Origin: Mycobacterium paraseoulense
GTDB lineage: Bacteria > Actinomycetota > Actinomycetes > Mycobacteriales > Mycobacteriaceae
Assembly: GCF_010731655.1 (NCBI RefSeq)
Contig: NZ_AP022619.1
Location: forward strand, 372,001 to 436,000
Direction: 5' to 3'
Length of the DNA: 64,000 bases
Shown piece by piece: positions 26,232-35,358 of this stretch. Within the stretch, counting starts at the first letter, position 1. The number at the start of each line of letters is the position of its first letter. The position numbers and the translations under genes are program-made. Under the pieces are notes generated by a model that saw only the letters and a program-made list of their open reading frames with translations, ran no database searches and was not told the origin of the DNA.

Positions 26232-28388
26232 TCACCACCAACCGGTGTTGGCGGCGATCTGGCGGCCCAATTCGCCCGCCATGGTCCGAACGTAGGTGGG
26301 GGTGAGGTGGTGGGCGCCGTGGTAGATCAGCACGTTCCCCTCGACCGGCCGGCACACGTCGGCGCGGCAGATCGCGTCGGACATGTCGAGCACCTTGAGT
26401 AGCGGGAACTGGGTCACGAAGTCGAGGGTTTGGTTGCGGTCGGACAACACGTCGGAGCGCTTGATGGCGCATGACTGCGGGCTGCCGCCCTTCTTGGCCA
26501 GGCAGTCCGCCGGGTCGAACGGCTGGCCGTTCTTCACCAGCCAGGGGGTGTCGCGCATGCCCAGGATCGGAATGTTGTTGTCGGAGAACCTCTGCCAGAT
26601 GCCGATGTACGTCGCCGGCATCACGTCGCCGGGCTTGATGTTCCATGGCCGGGTCGTCGTGGTGAACACGTAGTCGGGACGGTCGGCGATGACCTTGGCC
26701 ATGGTCTGCTCCACCCAGTCCCGGCACTGCGGGTAGGCGGCGTTGTTGCCCATGATCAACGGGACTTCCTCGGTGGACAGCGGGCAGCCCATCTTGAGGT
26801 AGGTCACGACCTTGAAGTGGTGCATCGTGCCGAGCAGGCTGAGCGCGGGCAGCCAGTGCTCGGCGTGGGAGCCACCCGCCAGCGCGATCGTGCGCTCGGC
26901 GGCCACGTCGCCGTAGGTGCAGATCACCACCGCCGGATTGACGAAGTCACTGATGCAACCGTCGCGGGTGGAGGCCGGTAGGTCGTCCTTGACCTCCAGC
27001 ACGCTGGGCCGCATCGGCAGTGCGGGCACCCGCACGCGTTCGGTCAGGGCGCGCGCGCCGGGGTAGTCCTGCGGGTTGAGCACGCTGAGCTCCTTGCCCG
27101 CGGCCCGCAGGACGGTGACGTGCTGGCGCCACGTGAACGACGTCGCGGTCAGCGTCACGCCGAGCAGCACGATCGCCGCCCCCACCGCCATCGTGGGCCG
27201 GGGCAGGCGCGCCAGCCAGGCCGGTGTCGGCGCCGGCGCCCGACCGGCGGTGCGGTAGCGCAGGGGATCCTCGACGATCCGGGTGGTCAGGTATGCCAGC
27301 AGCCCGGAGACCAGCAACACCGCCATGCCTTCGACGAAGCCGGCGTGCCGGTGTCCGGTGAAGGACAGCCAGAAGATCAGCAGCGGCCAGTGCCACAGAT
27401 AGAGCGAATACGCCATCGCACCCAGCGCGACCAGCGGCCCGGACGCCAGCACTCGGTTCGGCAGCGGCGGCCGGTCGCCGGTGGCGGGATCGCCCCGCAG
27501 GTTGGCCCCCGCCAGGATCATCAGCATGGTGGCCCCCACGGGCACCAGGGCCCACGGCCCGGGAAACTCCTTCACGCCGTCGATCAGGGCGCCGCACGAC
27601 ACGATCGCGGCCAGCGCGACCGTGGCCGACAGCGTTCGCAACCACATCGGCCACCGGATGGACGGCACCAGCGCACCGACCAGCGCGCCGAGCAACAGCT
27701 CCCACCCGCGCGCGAAGCTGTTGTAGTAGGCGGCCGCCTGGTTGCCCTGATGCGCCACGATCGCGTAGACGAACGACGCCACGGTCAGCGCCGTCAGCAG
27801 CACCAGGAACAGGGTGCGCAGGCGCGCGCCCAGCGGACGCCGGAACAGGTACGCGCAGCCGGCGATCAACAGCAGGAAGCCGACGTAGAACTGGCCCTGC
27901 ACCGACATGGACCAGATGTGCTGCAGCGGGCTGACGGCTTCGCCCGCGCGCAGGTAGTCCGAGACGGTGTTGGCCAGCTCCCAGTTCTGGTAGTAGCCGA
28001 GGCTGGCCAGGCTTTGGTCGGCGAAAGTCTCCCAGCGGGTCTCCGGCTGCACGAGGATCGTCAGCACCGCGCACCCGGCCAGCACCACGACCAGGGCGGG
28101 GACCAGGCGGCGGACGAGCCGGATCACCTCCGCTACCGGAGAGAGGGTGACAGCCGGGTTGAGCGCCGCGCGAATGATCTTGCCGCCGAAGAAGAATCCT
28201 GACAGCGCCAAGAACACGTCGACGCCGCCGGAGACGCGTCCGAACCAGATGTGGAACACCGCGACGAGGGCGATCGCGATGCCGCGCAGGCCGTCCAGGT
28301 CGTAGCGGTAGGACCCGGCATTCCGCGCTCCCGCAGCGACCGGTTCCGCGGTCGCGGCCGGTCGGCGAGGCAGGGACAGGGTCGGCAT
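26232..28388 (-). CDS. membrane acyltransferase: acyltransferase-3 domain fused to SGNH domain (Rv1565c-like)
   Basis: 718-residue inner-membrane protein of the OafA/OafB type. Residues about 30-400 form the multi-pass acyltransferase-3 domain; the motif YRYDLDGLRGIAIALVAVFH carries the family's arginine and histidine. A periplasmic SGNH-like domain follows from about 480. Family knowledge: these proteins O-acylate cell-envelope glycans or lipids. The SGNH active-site block reads AGGSH (serine 507) instead of the usual GDSH, and the C-terminal block reads HGAHHLT where an aspartate is normally found, so esterase-like chemistry in this domain may be altered. It precedes treX by 38 bases on the same strand. 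Confidence 0.88.
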   Translation of the reverse strand: MPTLSLPRRPAATAEPVAAGARNAGSYRYDLDGLRGIAIALVAVFHIWFGRVSGGVDVFLALSGFFFGGKIIRAALNPAVTLSPVAEVIRLVRRLVPALVVVLAGCAVLTILVQPETRWETFADQSLASLGYYQNWELANTVSDYLRAGEAVSPLQHIWSMSVQGQFYVGFLLLIAGCAYLFRRPLGARLRTLFLVLLTALTVASFVYAIVAHQGNQAAAYYNSFARGWELLLGALVGALVPSIRWPMWLRTLSATVALAAIVSCGALIDGVKEFPGPWALVPVGATMLMILAGANLRGDPATGDRPPLPNRVLASGPLVALGAMAYSLYLWHWPLLIFWLSFTGHRHAGFVEGMAVLLVSGLLAYLTTRIVEDPLRYRTAGRAPAPTPAWLARLPRPTMAVGAAIVLLGVTLTATSFTWRQHVTVLRAAGKELSVLNPQDYPGARALTERVRVPALPMRPSVLEVKDDLPASTRDGCISDFVNPAVVICTYGDVAAERTIALAGGSHAEHWLPALSLLGTMHHFKVVTYLKMGCPLSTEEVPLIMGNNAAYPQCRDWVEQTMAKVIADRPDYVFTTTTRPWNIKPGDVMPATYIGIWQRFSDNNIPILGMRDTPWLVKNGQPFDPADCLAKKGGSPQSCAIKRSDVLSDRNQTLDFVTQFPLLKVLDMSDAICRADVCRPVEGNVLIYHGAHHLTPTYVRTMAGELGRQIAANTGWW

Positions 28389-28407
28389 GATCGACCGCTA
28401 ATTTACC

Positions 28408-28446
28408 GAAAACCGCCACCCGCTCCCGGTCAGGAGCAGGTGGCGG
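28408..28446 (-). terminator. intrinsic terminator downstream of ripD
   Basis: On the minus strand a 14-bp stem (CCGCCACCTGCTCC / GGAGCGGGTGGCGG, one mismatch) with loop TGACCG is followed directly by TTTTC. It lies in the 88-base gap between ripD and the acyltransferase gene. This is the clearest Rho-independent terminator in the window. Confidence 0.75.
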
Positions 28447-28476
28447 TGTTGGGAAGGCCCGGAAAGCGCCGGTGAA

Positions 28477-29400
28477 CTACCGGGCGGCGCCGGTCCCCGG
28501 GGGCAGGAACGGAGATTGCTGGGGCGGCACCAGCTGCACCGGGGCCTGCTGCGGCGAAGCTTGCTGCGTCGGCAGTTGCTGAACCGGGGCCTGCTGAACC
28601 GGGGCCCGCTGCAACGGCGCCGGCTGCAACGGGGCCGGCTGCAACGGGGCCTGCGCCGACTGCTGCTGAAGCGGCGCCTGCTGCACCGGCGCCTGCTGCA
28701 CCGGCGCCTGCTGCACCGGGGCCTGCTGCGTGGGCAGTTGCTGCACGGGGGCCTGCTGCAACGGCGCCTGCTGCGCGGGCGCCTGCTGCGCGGGCGCCTG
28801 CTGCAACGGCGCTTGCTGCGTGGGCAGCTGCTGCACCGGCGGCTGTTGCAGCGGGGCTTGCTGCGCCGGTACCTGCTGGGGCAGCTGCTGGACCGGCGCC
28901 GACGGGACCCCGAGGACCCGGACCAGATAGGGAGCCATGCCGTTGGCGCGCACCGGCGAAACCTGGACGACGTCGCCGACCTCGAGCATCTGGTTGTTAC
29001 CCAGGTACATCGCGACGCTCTGGGTGCCTTCCGGCCCGTAGAAGATCATGTCGCCCTTGTGCGCTTGTTGGGGCAGCACCTTCTGGCCGACCTTGTAGAT
29101 CGCCCCGGACGAACGGGGCAGCTTGATGCCCGCGCCGGCGTAGGCGTACTGCATCAGGCCCGAGGCGTCGAAACCGACGGTGTTGATGCCCGTGCCCGTG
29201 CCGCGGGTGGGCCCGTTGATGCCGCCGCCGGCCCAGGAGAACGGCACACCGCGCTGCGACAGCCCGCGCGCGATCACCACGTCGGCGGCCTGCTGATAGT
29301 CCATGGGCCGGGTGCCCGGATCGGCGGACGCCACCACCGGGGCGACCACGGGGGCCGCCAGCATCGCCAAACCGATCGCGAGGGCGTAGATGCGTTTCAT
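28477..29400 (-). CDS. ripD: RipD, NlpC/P60-fold peptidoglycan-binding protein with inactive catalytic site and long Gln/Pro tail
   Basis: 307-residue exported protein. Residues 1-26 are a signal peptide (MKRIYALAIGLAMLAAP...ASA). The NlpC/P60 core spans about 30-165. The nucleophile position is alanine 79 (GFDASGL instead of GFDCSGL) and the base position is serine 128 (TQSVAMYLG instead of a histidine), as known for M. tuberculosis RipD, which binds but does not cut peptidoglycan. From about 166 to the end is a Q/P/A repeat of units such as QQAPVQQ and QQLPTQQ, much longer than the tail of the 230-residue tuberculosis protein. RBS AAGGAA precedes the ATG. A strong terminator follows. Confidence 0.93.
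   Translation of the reverse strand: MKRIYALAIGLAMLAAPVVAPVVASADPGTRPMDYQQAADVVIARGLSQRGVPFSWAGGGINGPTRGTGTGINTVGFDASGLMQYAYAGAGIKLPRSSGAIYKVGQKVLPQQAHKGDMIFYGPEGTQSVAMYLGNNQMLEVGDVVQVSPVRANGMAPYLVRVLGVPSAPVQQLPQQVPAQQAPLQQPPVQQLPTQQAPLQQAPAQQAPAQQAPLQQAPVQQLPTQQAPVQQAPVQQAPVQQAPLQQQSAQAPLQPAPLQPAPLQRAPVQQAPVQQLPTQQASPQQAPVQLVPPQQSPFLPPGTGAAR
28515..28895 (-). repeat. degenerate tandem repeat encoding the RipD Gln/Pro/Ala tail
   Basis: Arrays of about 15 bases encoding QQAP(V/L) or QQ(L/A)PTQQ recur over some 380 bases. Units differ at third positions and by whole-unit gain or loss. The region is likely length-variable between strains by slippage or recombination. Confidence 0.8.
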
Positions 29401-29725
29401 TTCCTTGGCCTCTCAGGGGCTCTCTGGCCTCGGCGCGGTGACTTCGCGCGTCCGCCGCGGTTCCATGACCTGGGCGAGGACCTCCACGTCCTCCGACACC
29501 GGTGCATGACATCTGCGGATGTGAGCAGCGGCTCCGGCCGCTTTCACATCAGTCACTGTAGCCACTTTGACAACAAATGTTGTTAGCCGCCAGGTTCCAG
29601 CGGATTTTTTGTCGTACCGTGACCGGAAGGTGACTGGGCGGCCGAATCCCGTATGCGCAGTTGTGATTTCGGTCTCAGTCGGACGCCGCAGCGCGCCGGC
29701 GGCCGACCCCGGGGCGGCCCGGCGC
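29401..29725 (-). other. gene-free stretch: probable ripD leader and promoter region
   Basis: 325 bases without a credible gene. On the minus strand TACAGT at 29555-29560 could be a -10, giving a leader of about 150 nt. The leader contains an imperfect hairpin with GATGTGA/TCACATC outer arms (29518-29550) and an ACCGGTGTCGGAGGA stretch. Further upstream is the small dyad ACAAC-aaat-GTTGT (29570-29583). The rest (29584-29725) shows nothing I can name. Confidence 0.4.
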
Positions 29726-30178
29726 CTACACCCAGTAGCGTTCGCTGAAGGTGGTCAGGATGGAGCCGGCGACGGAGCTGACCATGATCAGCGTGAGCGC
29801 CAGCACCGGCCAGAAGGACATGTACCAGCCCTTCAGGATGGAAACGAGCGGACCGACCACGGCGGCCGCGATCGCCGCACCGATACCGCCCCATACCAGC
29901 GGCCGGATGTAGTAGTCGACGCCGAACGGCACCGGCCCGCACGTCTCGTCCGCGCACACGTGCTCGAGGAAGCCGAACAGGCGGGTCGGCCACGTCGTCG
30001 CGGTGGCCAGGACGATGAGCACGGCCAACAGCGCGACGGTGGAGATGACGTCCCACGCGGCCAGCCGCACCCGGATGACCCGTGGCGCCTCGTCGTCGTA
30101 ATCGGCCAGCGGGGAATCGGCGCCCGCGGCCGGGTGGGGGCCCGTGGCGGGGTTACCGGGCGGATGCGAGGTAGCCAT
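29726..30178 (-). CDS. small membrane protein, Rv1567c-like
   Basis: 150-residue hypothetical membrane protein. A proline-rich, acidic N-terminus (1-35) is followed by three hydrophobic segments at about 43-62, 95-113 and 118-140. A pair of cysteines (CADETC) lies in the loop between the first two and could form a disulfide outside the membrane. No enzymatic motif is visible. It lies between ripD and bioA, as Rv1567c does in M. tuberculosis. Function unknown. Confidence 0.7.
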   Translation of the reverse strand: MATSHPPGNPATGPHPAAGADSPLADYDDEAPRVIRVRLAAWDVISTVALLAVLIVLATATTWPTRLFGFLEHVCADETCGPVPFGVDYYIRPLVWGGIGAAIAAAVVGPLVSILKGWYMSFWPVLALTLIMVSSVAGSILTTFSERYWV

Positions 30179-30226
30179 CGCGTCCCATGCTCCCCGATGG
30201 GCGGACTTTGTGCGACTCGGCTGCTT

Positions 30227-30232
30227 TACCCT
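30227..30232 (+). promoter_or_regulatory. bioA: candidate -10 element of bioA
   Basis: TACCCT (TANNNT) ends 8 bases before the bioA ATG at 30241, compatible with a leaderless or nearly leaderless transcript. The same hexamer occurs ahead of bioB at 33993-33998. Confidence 0.4.
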
Positions 30233-30240
30233 CGATCACT

Positions 30241-31557
30241 ATGCCTGCGGCGAGGGCCGGGTTGACGCCCGAGCAGATCAGCGCGATCGACGCCGCGCAC
30301 CTGTGGCACCCGTACAGCACCATCGGCGGCGAGTCCGTCGCGCCGGTGGTGGCCGTCGCCGCCCGGGGCGCCTGGCTGACCCTGATCCGTGACGGCAGGC
30401 CGATCGAGGCGCTGGACGCGATGAGCTCCTGGTGGACCGCCATCCACGGGCACGGCCACCCGGCGTTGGACGCGGCGCTGACCACGCAGCTGGGCGTGAT
30501 GAACCACGTCATGTTCGGCGGCCTCACCCACGAGCCGGCCGCACGGCTGGCACAGCTGCTGGTGGACATCACCCCCGCGGGCCTGGACACCGTCTTCTTC
30601 AGCGACTCCGGGTCGGTGTCGGTCGAGGTCGCCGTCAAGATGGCGCTGCAGTACTGGCGCGGCCGCGGTCGGCCCGGCAAGCACCGGCTGATGACGTGGC
30701 GGGGCGGCTACCACGGGGACACCTTCACGCCGATGAGCGTGTGCGATCCCGACGGCGGCATGCACTCGCTGTGGACCGACATCCTGGCCCGCCAGGTGTT
30801 CGCCCCGCAGGTGCCCCGCGCCTACGACGCCGCCTACACCGCGGCGTTCGAGCGGCAACTCGCGCAGCACGACGGCGAACTCGCGGCCGTCGTCGTCGAG
30901 CCCGTGGTGCAGGGCGCGGGCGGGATGCGCTTTCACGACCCCCGCTACCTGCGCGACCTGCGCGCGCTGTGCCGCCGCCACGACGTGCTGCTGATCTTCG
31001 ACGAGATCGCCACCGGCTTCGGCCGCACCGGCGAGCTGTTCGCGGCCGACCACGCCGGGGTCAGCCCGGACATCATGTGCGTCGGCAAGGCGCTGACCGG
31101 TGGATACGTCACCCTGGCGGCCACACTGTGCAGCACCGACATCGCGCACACCATCAGCTCCGGCGAGGCCGGCGCGCTGATGCACGGCCCCACCTTCATG
31201 GCCAATCCGCTGGCCTGCGCCGTGTCGGCGGCCAGCGTCGAGCTGCTGCTCGAGCAGGACTGGCGGGCGCGGGTCGCCGAGATATCCGCCGGGCTGACGG
31301 CCGGCCTCGAACCCGCCCGCCCGCTGCCCGGTGTGACCGACGTGCGGGTGTGCGGCGCGATCGGCGTGATCGAGTGCGCCGGCCCGGTCGACCTGGCCGT
31401 CGCCACCCCGGCGGCGATGGATCGCGGCGTCTGGCTGCGCCCCTTCCGCAACCTCGTCTACGCGATGCCGCCCTACATCTGCACACCGGGCGAGATCGCC
31501 CAGATCACCTCGGCGATGGTCGAGGTCGCCCGGCTCGTTGGCTCTCGTAGTCTTTAG
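30241..31557 (+). CDS. bioA: adenosylmethionine--8-amino-7-oxononanoate aminotransferase
   Basis: 438-residue PLP-dependent class III aminotransferase. It converts 8-amino-7-oxononanoate (KAPA) to 7,8-diaminopelargonate using S-adenosylmethionine as amino donor, the second step of the biotin ring pathway. The Schiff-base lysine is K283 in VGKALTGGY, the same number as in M. tuberculosis BioA. The [15 protein letters not shown] aspartate that contacts the pyridine nitrogen and the N-terminal HLWHPYS substrate block are intact. The ATG at 30241 matches the tuberculosis start. First gene of bioA-bioF-bioD. Confidence 0.97.
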   Translation: MPAARAGLTPEQISAIDAAHLWHPYSTIGGESVAPVVAVAARGAWLTLIRDGRPIEALDAMSSWWTAIHGHGHPALDAALTTQLGVMNHVMFGGLTHEPAARLAQLLVDITPAGLDTVFFSDSGSVSVEVAVKMALQYWRGRGRPGKHRLMTWRGGYHGDTFTPMSVCDPDGGMHSLWTDILARQVFAPQVPRAYDAAYTAAFERQLAQHDGELAAVVVEPVVQGAGGMRFHDPRYLRDLRALCRRHDVLLIFDEIATGFGRTGELFAADHAGVSPDIMCVGKALTGGYVTLAATLCSTDIAHTISSGEAGALMHGPTFMANPLACAVSAASVELLLEQDWRARVAEISAGLTAGLEPARPLPGVTDVRVCGAIGVIECAGPVDLAVATPAAMDRGVWLRPFRNLVYAMPPYICTPGEIAQITSAMVEVARLVGSRSL

Positions 31558-31561
31558 GGCG

Positions 31562-32710
31562 ATGAGGGCACCGATCGAGACGTCACCCCTGGCCTGGCTG
31601 GAGGCGGTGGAAAGCCAGCGCCGCGAGGCCGGGCTACGCCGGTCGCTGCGGCCCCGGCCCCCGGTCGCCACCGAGCTGGACCTGGCGTCCAACGACTACC
31701 TCGGGCTATCCCAGCACCCCGACGTGATCGAGGGCGGCGTCGCGGCGCTGCGCATGTGGGGCGCCGGGGCCACCGGCTCCCGCCTGGTCACCGGCGACAC
31801 CGAACTGCACCAGCAGTTCGAGTCCGAGCTCGCCGAGTACGTCGGCGCGGCGGCGGGCCTGCTGTTCTCGTCGGGATACGCGGCCAACCTGGGCGCGGTC
31901 GTCGGCCTGTCGGGCCGGGGCGCGCTGCTGGTCTCCGACGCCCTCTCGCACGCCTCCCTGGTCGACGCCTGCCGGTTGTCGCGGGCCCGGGTGGTGGTCA
32001 CGCCCCATCGCGACGTCGAGGCCGTGGAGGCCGCCCTGGCGGACCGCGACGAGCAGCGCGCCGTCGTCATCACGGAGTCGGTGTTCAGCCCCGACGGCGC
32101 CTTGGCGCCGCTGCGGGAGCTGCACGAGGTCTGTCGCCGCCACGGCGCGTTGCTGATCGTCGACGAGGCCCACGGCCTGGGTGTGCGCGGTGACGGGCGG
32201 GGGCTCCTGTACGAGCTCGGGCTGGCGGGCGCCGCCGACGTGGTGATGACCACGACGCTGTCCAAGGCGCTGGGCAGTCAGGGCGGCGTGGTGCTCGGAC
32301 CGGCGGCGGTGCGGGCCCACCTGATCGATGCCGCGCGGACGTTCATCTTCGACACCGGCCTGGCGCCGGCGGCGGTGGGCGCCGCGCGGGCCGCGCTGAG
32401 CGTGCTGCGGGCCGAACCGTGGCGACCCGCGGCGGTGGTGCGGCACGCCCGCGCCCTGGCCGAGGCGTGCGACGTTCCCGACGTCCCGCAGTCGGCGGTG
32501 GTGTCGGTGATCCTGGGCGACCCGGAGGTGGCCCTGGCCGCCGCGACCGCCTGCCTGGACGCCGGCGTGAAGGTGGGCTGCTTCCGGCCCCCGACCGTGC
32601 CGGCCGGGACGTCCCGCCTGCGCCTGACCGCGCGCGCGTCGCTGGACGCGGACGAGCTCGAGCTCGCCCGGCGGGTACTCACCGACGTCCTTGCTGTGAC
32701 GCGCCGTTGA
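31562..32710 (+). CDS. bioF: 8-amino-7-oxononanoate synthase
   Basis: 382-residue alpha-oxoamine synthase that condenses pimeloyl-CoA or pimeloyl-ACP with alanine to KAPA. The PLP lysine is K235 in [29 protein letters not shown] and [11 protein letters not shown] are also present. It starts 4 bases after bioA and its stop overlaps the TTG start of bioD, so it is part of one operon. Length matches the family. Confidence 0.96.
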   Translation: MRAPIETSPLAWLEAVESQRREAGLRRSLRPRPPVATELDLASNDYLGLSQHPDVIEGGVAALRMWGAGATGSRLVTGDTELHQQFESELAEYVGAAAGLLFSSGYAANLGAVVGLSGRGALLVSDALSHASLVDACRLSRARVVVTPHRDVEAVEAALADRDEQRAVVITESVFSPDGALAPLRELHEVCRRHGALLIVDEAHGLGVRGDGRGLLYELGLAGAADVVMTTTLSKALGSQGGVVLGPAAVRAHLIDAARTFIFDTGLAPAAVGAARAALSVLRAEPWRPAAVVRHARALAEACDVPDVPQSAVVSVILGDPEVALAAATACLDAGVKVGCFRPPTVPAGTSRLRLTARASLDADELELARRVLTDVLAVTRR

Positions 32711-33387
32711 CCGTCCTGGTCGTCACGGGAACGGGCACCGGCGTCGGCAAGACCGTTGTCACCGCGGCGCTGGCCTGTCACGCGCGGCAGGCCGGCATCG
32801 ACGTGGCCGTGTGCAAACCCGTCCAGACCGGCACCGATTCCGGTGACGACGACCTCGCCGAGGTCGCCCGGCTGTCCGGCGTGACCGAGCTGGCCGGGCT
32901 GGCCCGCTACCCGCAACCCCTGGCGCCGGCCGCCGCGGCCGAGCTCGCCGCCGCGGCGCTGCCCACCGGCGACGACGTGCTGCGGCTGATCGCCGGCCTG
33001 GACCGTCCGGGGCGGTTGACTCTGGTCGAGGGGGCGGGTGGGCTGCTGGTCGAGCTCGCCGCCGCGGGCGTCACCCTGCGCGACCTGGCCGTCGAGTTGG
33101 GGGCCGCGGCGCTGGTCGCGGTCACCGCCGGGCTGGGCACCCTCAATCACACCGCGCTGACTCTGGAAGCGCTTGCCGCGCATCGGGTTACGTGCGTCGG
33201 CCTGGTGATCGGCAGCTGGCCGGCACGGCCCGGGCCGGTGGAGAGCTCGAATCGATCCGCCCTGGGCCGGCTGGCTCCCGTGCGGGCGGCGCTGCCGGCC
33301 GGGGCCGGATCGATGGACGCCGCGGACTTCGCGGACATGAGCGCGGCCGCGTTCGACCGCGAGTGGGTCACCGCGCAGGTCCGCTGA
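32707..33387 (+). CDS. bioD: ATP-dependent dethiobiotin synthetase
   Basis: 226-residue P-loop ligase that closes the ureido ring of dethiobiotin from diaminopelargonate, CO2 and ATP. The Walker A motif GTGTGVGKT is at residues 8-16. Lysine in VCKPVQTG and the [10 protein letters not shown] block are the substrate and magnesium sites. The TTG start overlaps the bioF stop (TTGA); no ATG or GTG lies before the P-loop that would give the expected length, and 226 residues equals the tuberculosis enzyme. Confidence 0.94.
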   Translation: MTVLVVTGTGTGVGKTVVTAALACHARQAGIDVAVCKPVQTGTDSGDDDLAEVARLSGVTELAGLARYPQPLAPAAAAELAAAALPTGDDVLRLIAGLDRPGRLTLVEGAGGLLVELAAAGVTLRDLAVELGAAALVAVTAGLGTLNHTALTLEALAAHRVTCVGLVIGSWPARPGPVESSNRSALGRLAPVRAALPAGAGSMDAADFADMSAAAFDREWVTAQVR

Positions 33388-33896
33388 TGGTCCATTCCAT
33401 CGAGCTGCTCTTCGACGGCGAGACCGAGTCGACGATCCGTGGGCTCTGGGAAGCGCTGGCGGGCGCCGGGATCCCCAGCCAGGCGCCCGCCGGGCGGCCC
33501 CACGTCACGCTCGCGGTGGCCGACCGCATCGCCGAGGACGCCGACGCCGCGCTGCGGCCGCTGACCGAGCGGCTGCCGCTGGGCTGTGCCGTCGGCGCGT
33601 CGCTGCTGCTCGGGCGGTCCAATGCGATCCTGGCCCGGCTCATCGTGCCCACGGCGGCGTTGATCGATTTTCACTCGGAGGTGCACCGGCTGTGCGGCGA
33701 GCACCTGGCCCCCGCGCCGGCCCCCACCTGCCTGCCCGGTCAGTGGACGCCGCACGTCACGCTCGCCCGCCGCGTGAGTGGACCGGCGCTGGGCCGGGCG
33801 CTGCGCATCGCGGGGCGGCCCACGCTCGTCGAGGGCGCCTTCGCCGGCCTGCGGCACTGGAACGGCGAGAAGAAGGTGGACTACCTGATCGGCTAA
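33387..33896 (+). CDS. 2H phosphoesterase / 2'-5' RNA ligase family protein (Rv1571-like)
   Basis: 169-residue LigT-like protein with the two defining H-x-T motifs, H39-V-T41 and H123-V-T125, expected to line a single active site for 2',3'-cyclic or related phosphodiesters. It overlaps the bioD stop by one base (TGATG), so it is translated with the biotin genes, but a role in biotin synthesis is not established. Length equals Rv1571. Confidence 0.88.
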   Translation: MVHSIELLFDGETESTIRGLWEALAGAGIPSQAPAGRPHVTLAVADRIAEDADAALRPLTERLPLGCAVGASLLLGRSNAILARLIVPTAALIDFHSEVHRLCGEHLAPAPAPTCLPGQWTPHVTLARRVSGPALGRALRIAGRPTLVEGAFAGLRHWNGEKKVDYLIG

Positions 33897-33992
33897 CCGC
33901 CGAACAGCAGCTCCACGCCGGTGGGCGTGTGGCCCCGTGCGGATCGGCCATGGCGGTGAGATACCCCGGCGGAGGTCATCTGCCGCGGCCGT

Positions 33993-34081
33993 TACCCTAC
34001 TTTGAACACTTTTATTCGCAGCTGCCACCAGGTGGCAGGGGTGGCCGCATGCTCGGCCAACGACGATGCAGGGGAGTACTG
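33993..34081 (+). promoter_or_regulatory. bioB: bioB promoter and leader with a perfect hairpin
   Basis: TACCCT at 33993-33998 (or TACTTT at 33998-34003) may be the -10, giving a leader of about 75 nt. The leader carries the perfect hairpin CTGCCACC-a-GGTGGCAG at 34022-34038 without a T-tract. TGAACAC at 34003-34009 resembles a half-site of BioQ-type biotin operators but lacks a good second half. In M. tuberculosis H37Rv the phiRv1 prophage sits between these genes; there is none here. Confidence 0.4.
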
Positions 34082-35116
34082 GTGACTCAAGCGGCCACTC
34101 GACCGGCGACCGGCGCCCACGCCGCAGACATTCTGGCGGTTGCCCGCGACCAGGTGCTCGAACGCGGTGAGGGACTGGGCCGGGAGCAGGTGTTGCGGGT
34201 GCTGCAACTGCCCGACGACCGGCTCGACGACCTGCTGGCGCTGGCCCACGAGGTGCGGATGCGCTGGTGCGGGCCCGACGTCGAGGTCGAGGGCATCATC
34301 AGCCTCAAAACCGGCGGCTGCCCGGAGGACTGCCATTTCTGCTCGCAGTCGGGCTTGTTCGCCTCGCCGGTGCGCAGCGCCCGCCTCGACATTCCCAGCC
34401 TGGTCGAGGCCGCCAAACAGACCGCCAAGTCGGGTGCCACCGAGTTCTGCATCGTGGCCGCGGTGCGCGGTCCCGACGAGCGGCTGATGGCCCAGGTCGC
34501 CGCGGGCATCGAGGCGATCCGCGACGAGGTCGAGATCAACATCGCCTGCTCGCTGGGGATGCTGACCGCCGAGCAGGTCGAGCGGCTCTCGGCGATGGGT
34601 GTGCACCGCTACAACCACAACCTCGAGACCGCGCGCTCGTACTTCACCAACGTGGTGACCACCCACACCTGGGAGGAGCGCTGGCAGACGCTGTCGATGG
34701 TGCGCGACGCCGGCATGGAGGTGTGCTGCGGCGGCATCCTGGGCATGGGCGAGACGCTCGAGCAGCGCGCGGAGTTCGCCGCCGAACTGGCCGAACTGGG
34801 TCCCGACGAGGTCCCGCTGAACTTCCTGAACCCGCGGCCGGGCACGCCGTTCGGCGACCTGGAGGTGCTGCCGGTGACCGAGGCGCTGAAGTCGGTGGCC
34901 GCCTTCCGCCTGGCCCTGCCGCGCGCGATGCTGCGGTTCGCCGGGGGCCGGGAGATCACCCTCGGTGACCTGGGCGCCAAGCGGGGCATCCTGGGCGGCA
35001 TCAACGCCGTGATCGTCGGCAACTACCTGACCACGCTCGGCCGCCCGGCCGAGGCCGATCTGGAGCTGCTCGAGGACCTGCAGATGCCGATCAAGGCGCT
35101 CAACGCCACTTTGTAA
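34082..35116 (+). CDS. bioB: biotin synthase
   Basis: 344-residue radical-SAM enzyme that inserts sulfur into dethiobiotin. The [4Fe-4S] motif CX3CX2C is C80-PED-C84-HF-C87. Conserved [17 protein letters not shown] and [12 protein letters not shown] blocks follow. The GTG at 34082 is preferred because GGGGAG lies just upstream and the N-terminus ([10 protein letters not shown]) matches the tuberculosis protein. It stands slightly apart from bioAFD with its own leader and leads into bsaP. Confidence 0.97.
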   Translation: MTQAATRPATGAHAADILAVARDQVLERGEGLGREQVLRVLQLPDDRLDDLLALAHEVRMRWCGPDVEVEGIISLKTGGCPEDCHFCSQSGLFASPVRSARLDIPSLVEAAKQTAKSGATEFCIVAAVRGPDERLMAQVAAGIEAIRDEVEINIACSLGMLTAEQVERLSAMGVHRYNHNLETARSYFTNVVTTHTWEERWQTLSMVRDAGMEVCCGGILGMGETLEQRAEFAAELAELGPDEVPLNFLNPRPGTPFGDLEVLPVTEALKSVAAFRLALPRAMLRFAGGREITLGDLGAKRGILGGINAVIVGNYLTTLGRPAEADLELLEDLQMPIKALNATL

Positions 35117-35130
35117 GAGACTTGGACACT

Positions 35131-35358
35131 GTGGTTCGGGATCTGGGCGCTCCGGTGAGCGCGGGCGTCTACAACGTCTACACCGGCGAATTGGGGGGCA
35201 CCGCAGTGCCGACAGCGGCGCAGTTGGGTCTGGAACCGCCCCGGTTCTGCGCGGAATGCGGACGCCGGATGGTGGTGCAGGTTCGTCCCGACGGCTGGCG
35301 GGCGCAGTGCTCGCGGCACGGTCACGTCGACTCCGTCGACCTGGAGGCGCAAAGGTGA
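35131..35358 (+). CDS. bsaP: biotin synthase auxiliary protein BsaP (Rv1590-like)
   Basis: 75-residue small protein immediately after bioB. A cysteine cluster, FCAECGRR and QCSRHGHVD, could bind a metal or Fe-S centre. Established knowledge: the mycobacterial protein in this position is required for BioB to turn dethiobiotin into biotin. The GTG at 35131 is chosen for its spacing from AAGAGA; a TTG at 35122 would add three residues and is also plausible. It overlaps the next gene by four bases (GTGA). Confidence 0.85.
   Translation: MVRDLGAPVSAGVYNVYTGELGGTAVPTAAQLGLEPPRFCAECGRRMVVQVRPDGWRAQCSRHGHVDSVDLEAQR

Noticed and set aside
29401..29560. Bona fide c-di-AMP (ydaO) riboswitch before ripD
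   Set aside because: Only a GGAGGA-containing segment resembles the family; the GGGGUGAA and ACAGCUAACC blocks are not seen. Kept only as a question in the findings.
28516..29586. Arg/Leu-rich plus-strand frame opposite ripD
   Set aside because: Complement of the Gln/Pro repeat; no signal or domain, and ripD has a proper signal peptide, RBS and terminator.
33897..34081. Search for phiRv1 prophage or its remnants between the 2H phosphoesterase gene and bioB
   Set aside because: Only 185 bases lie here; no integrase or phage gene is present.
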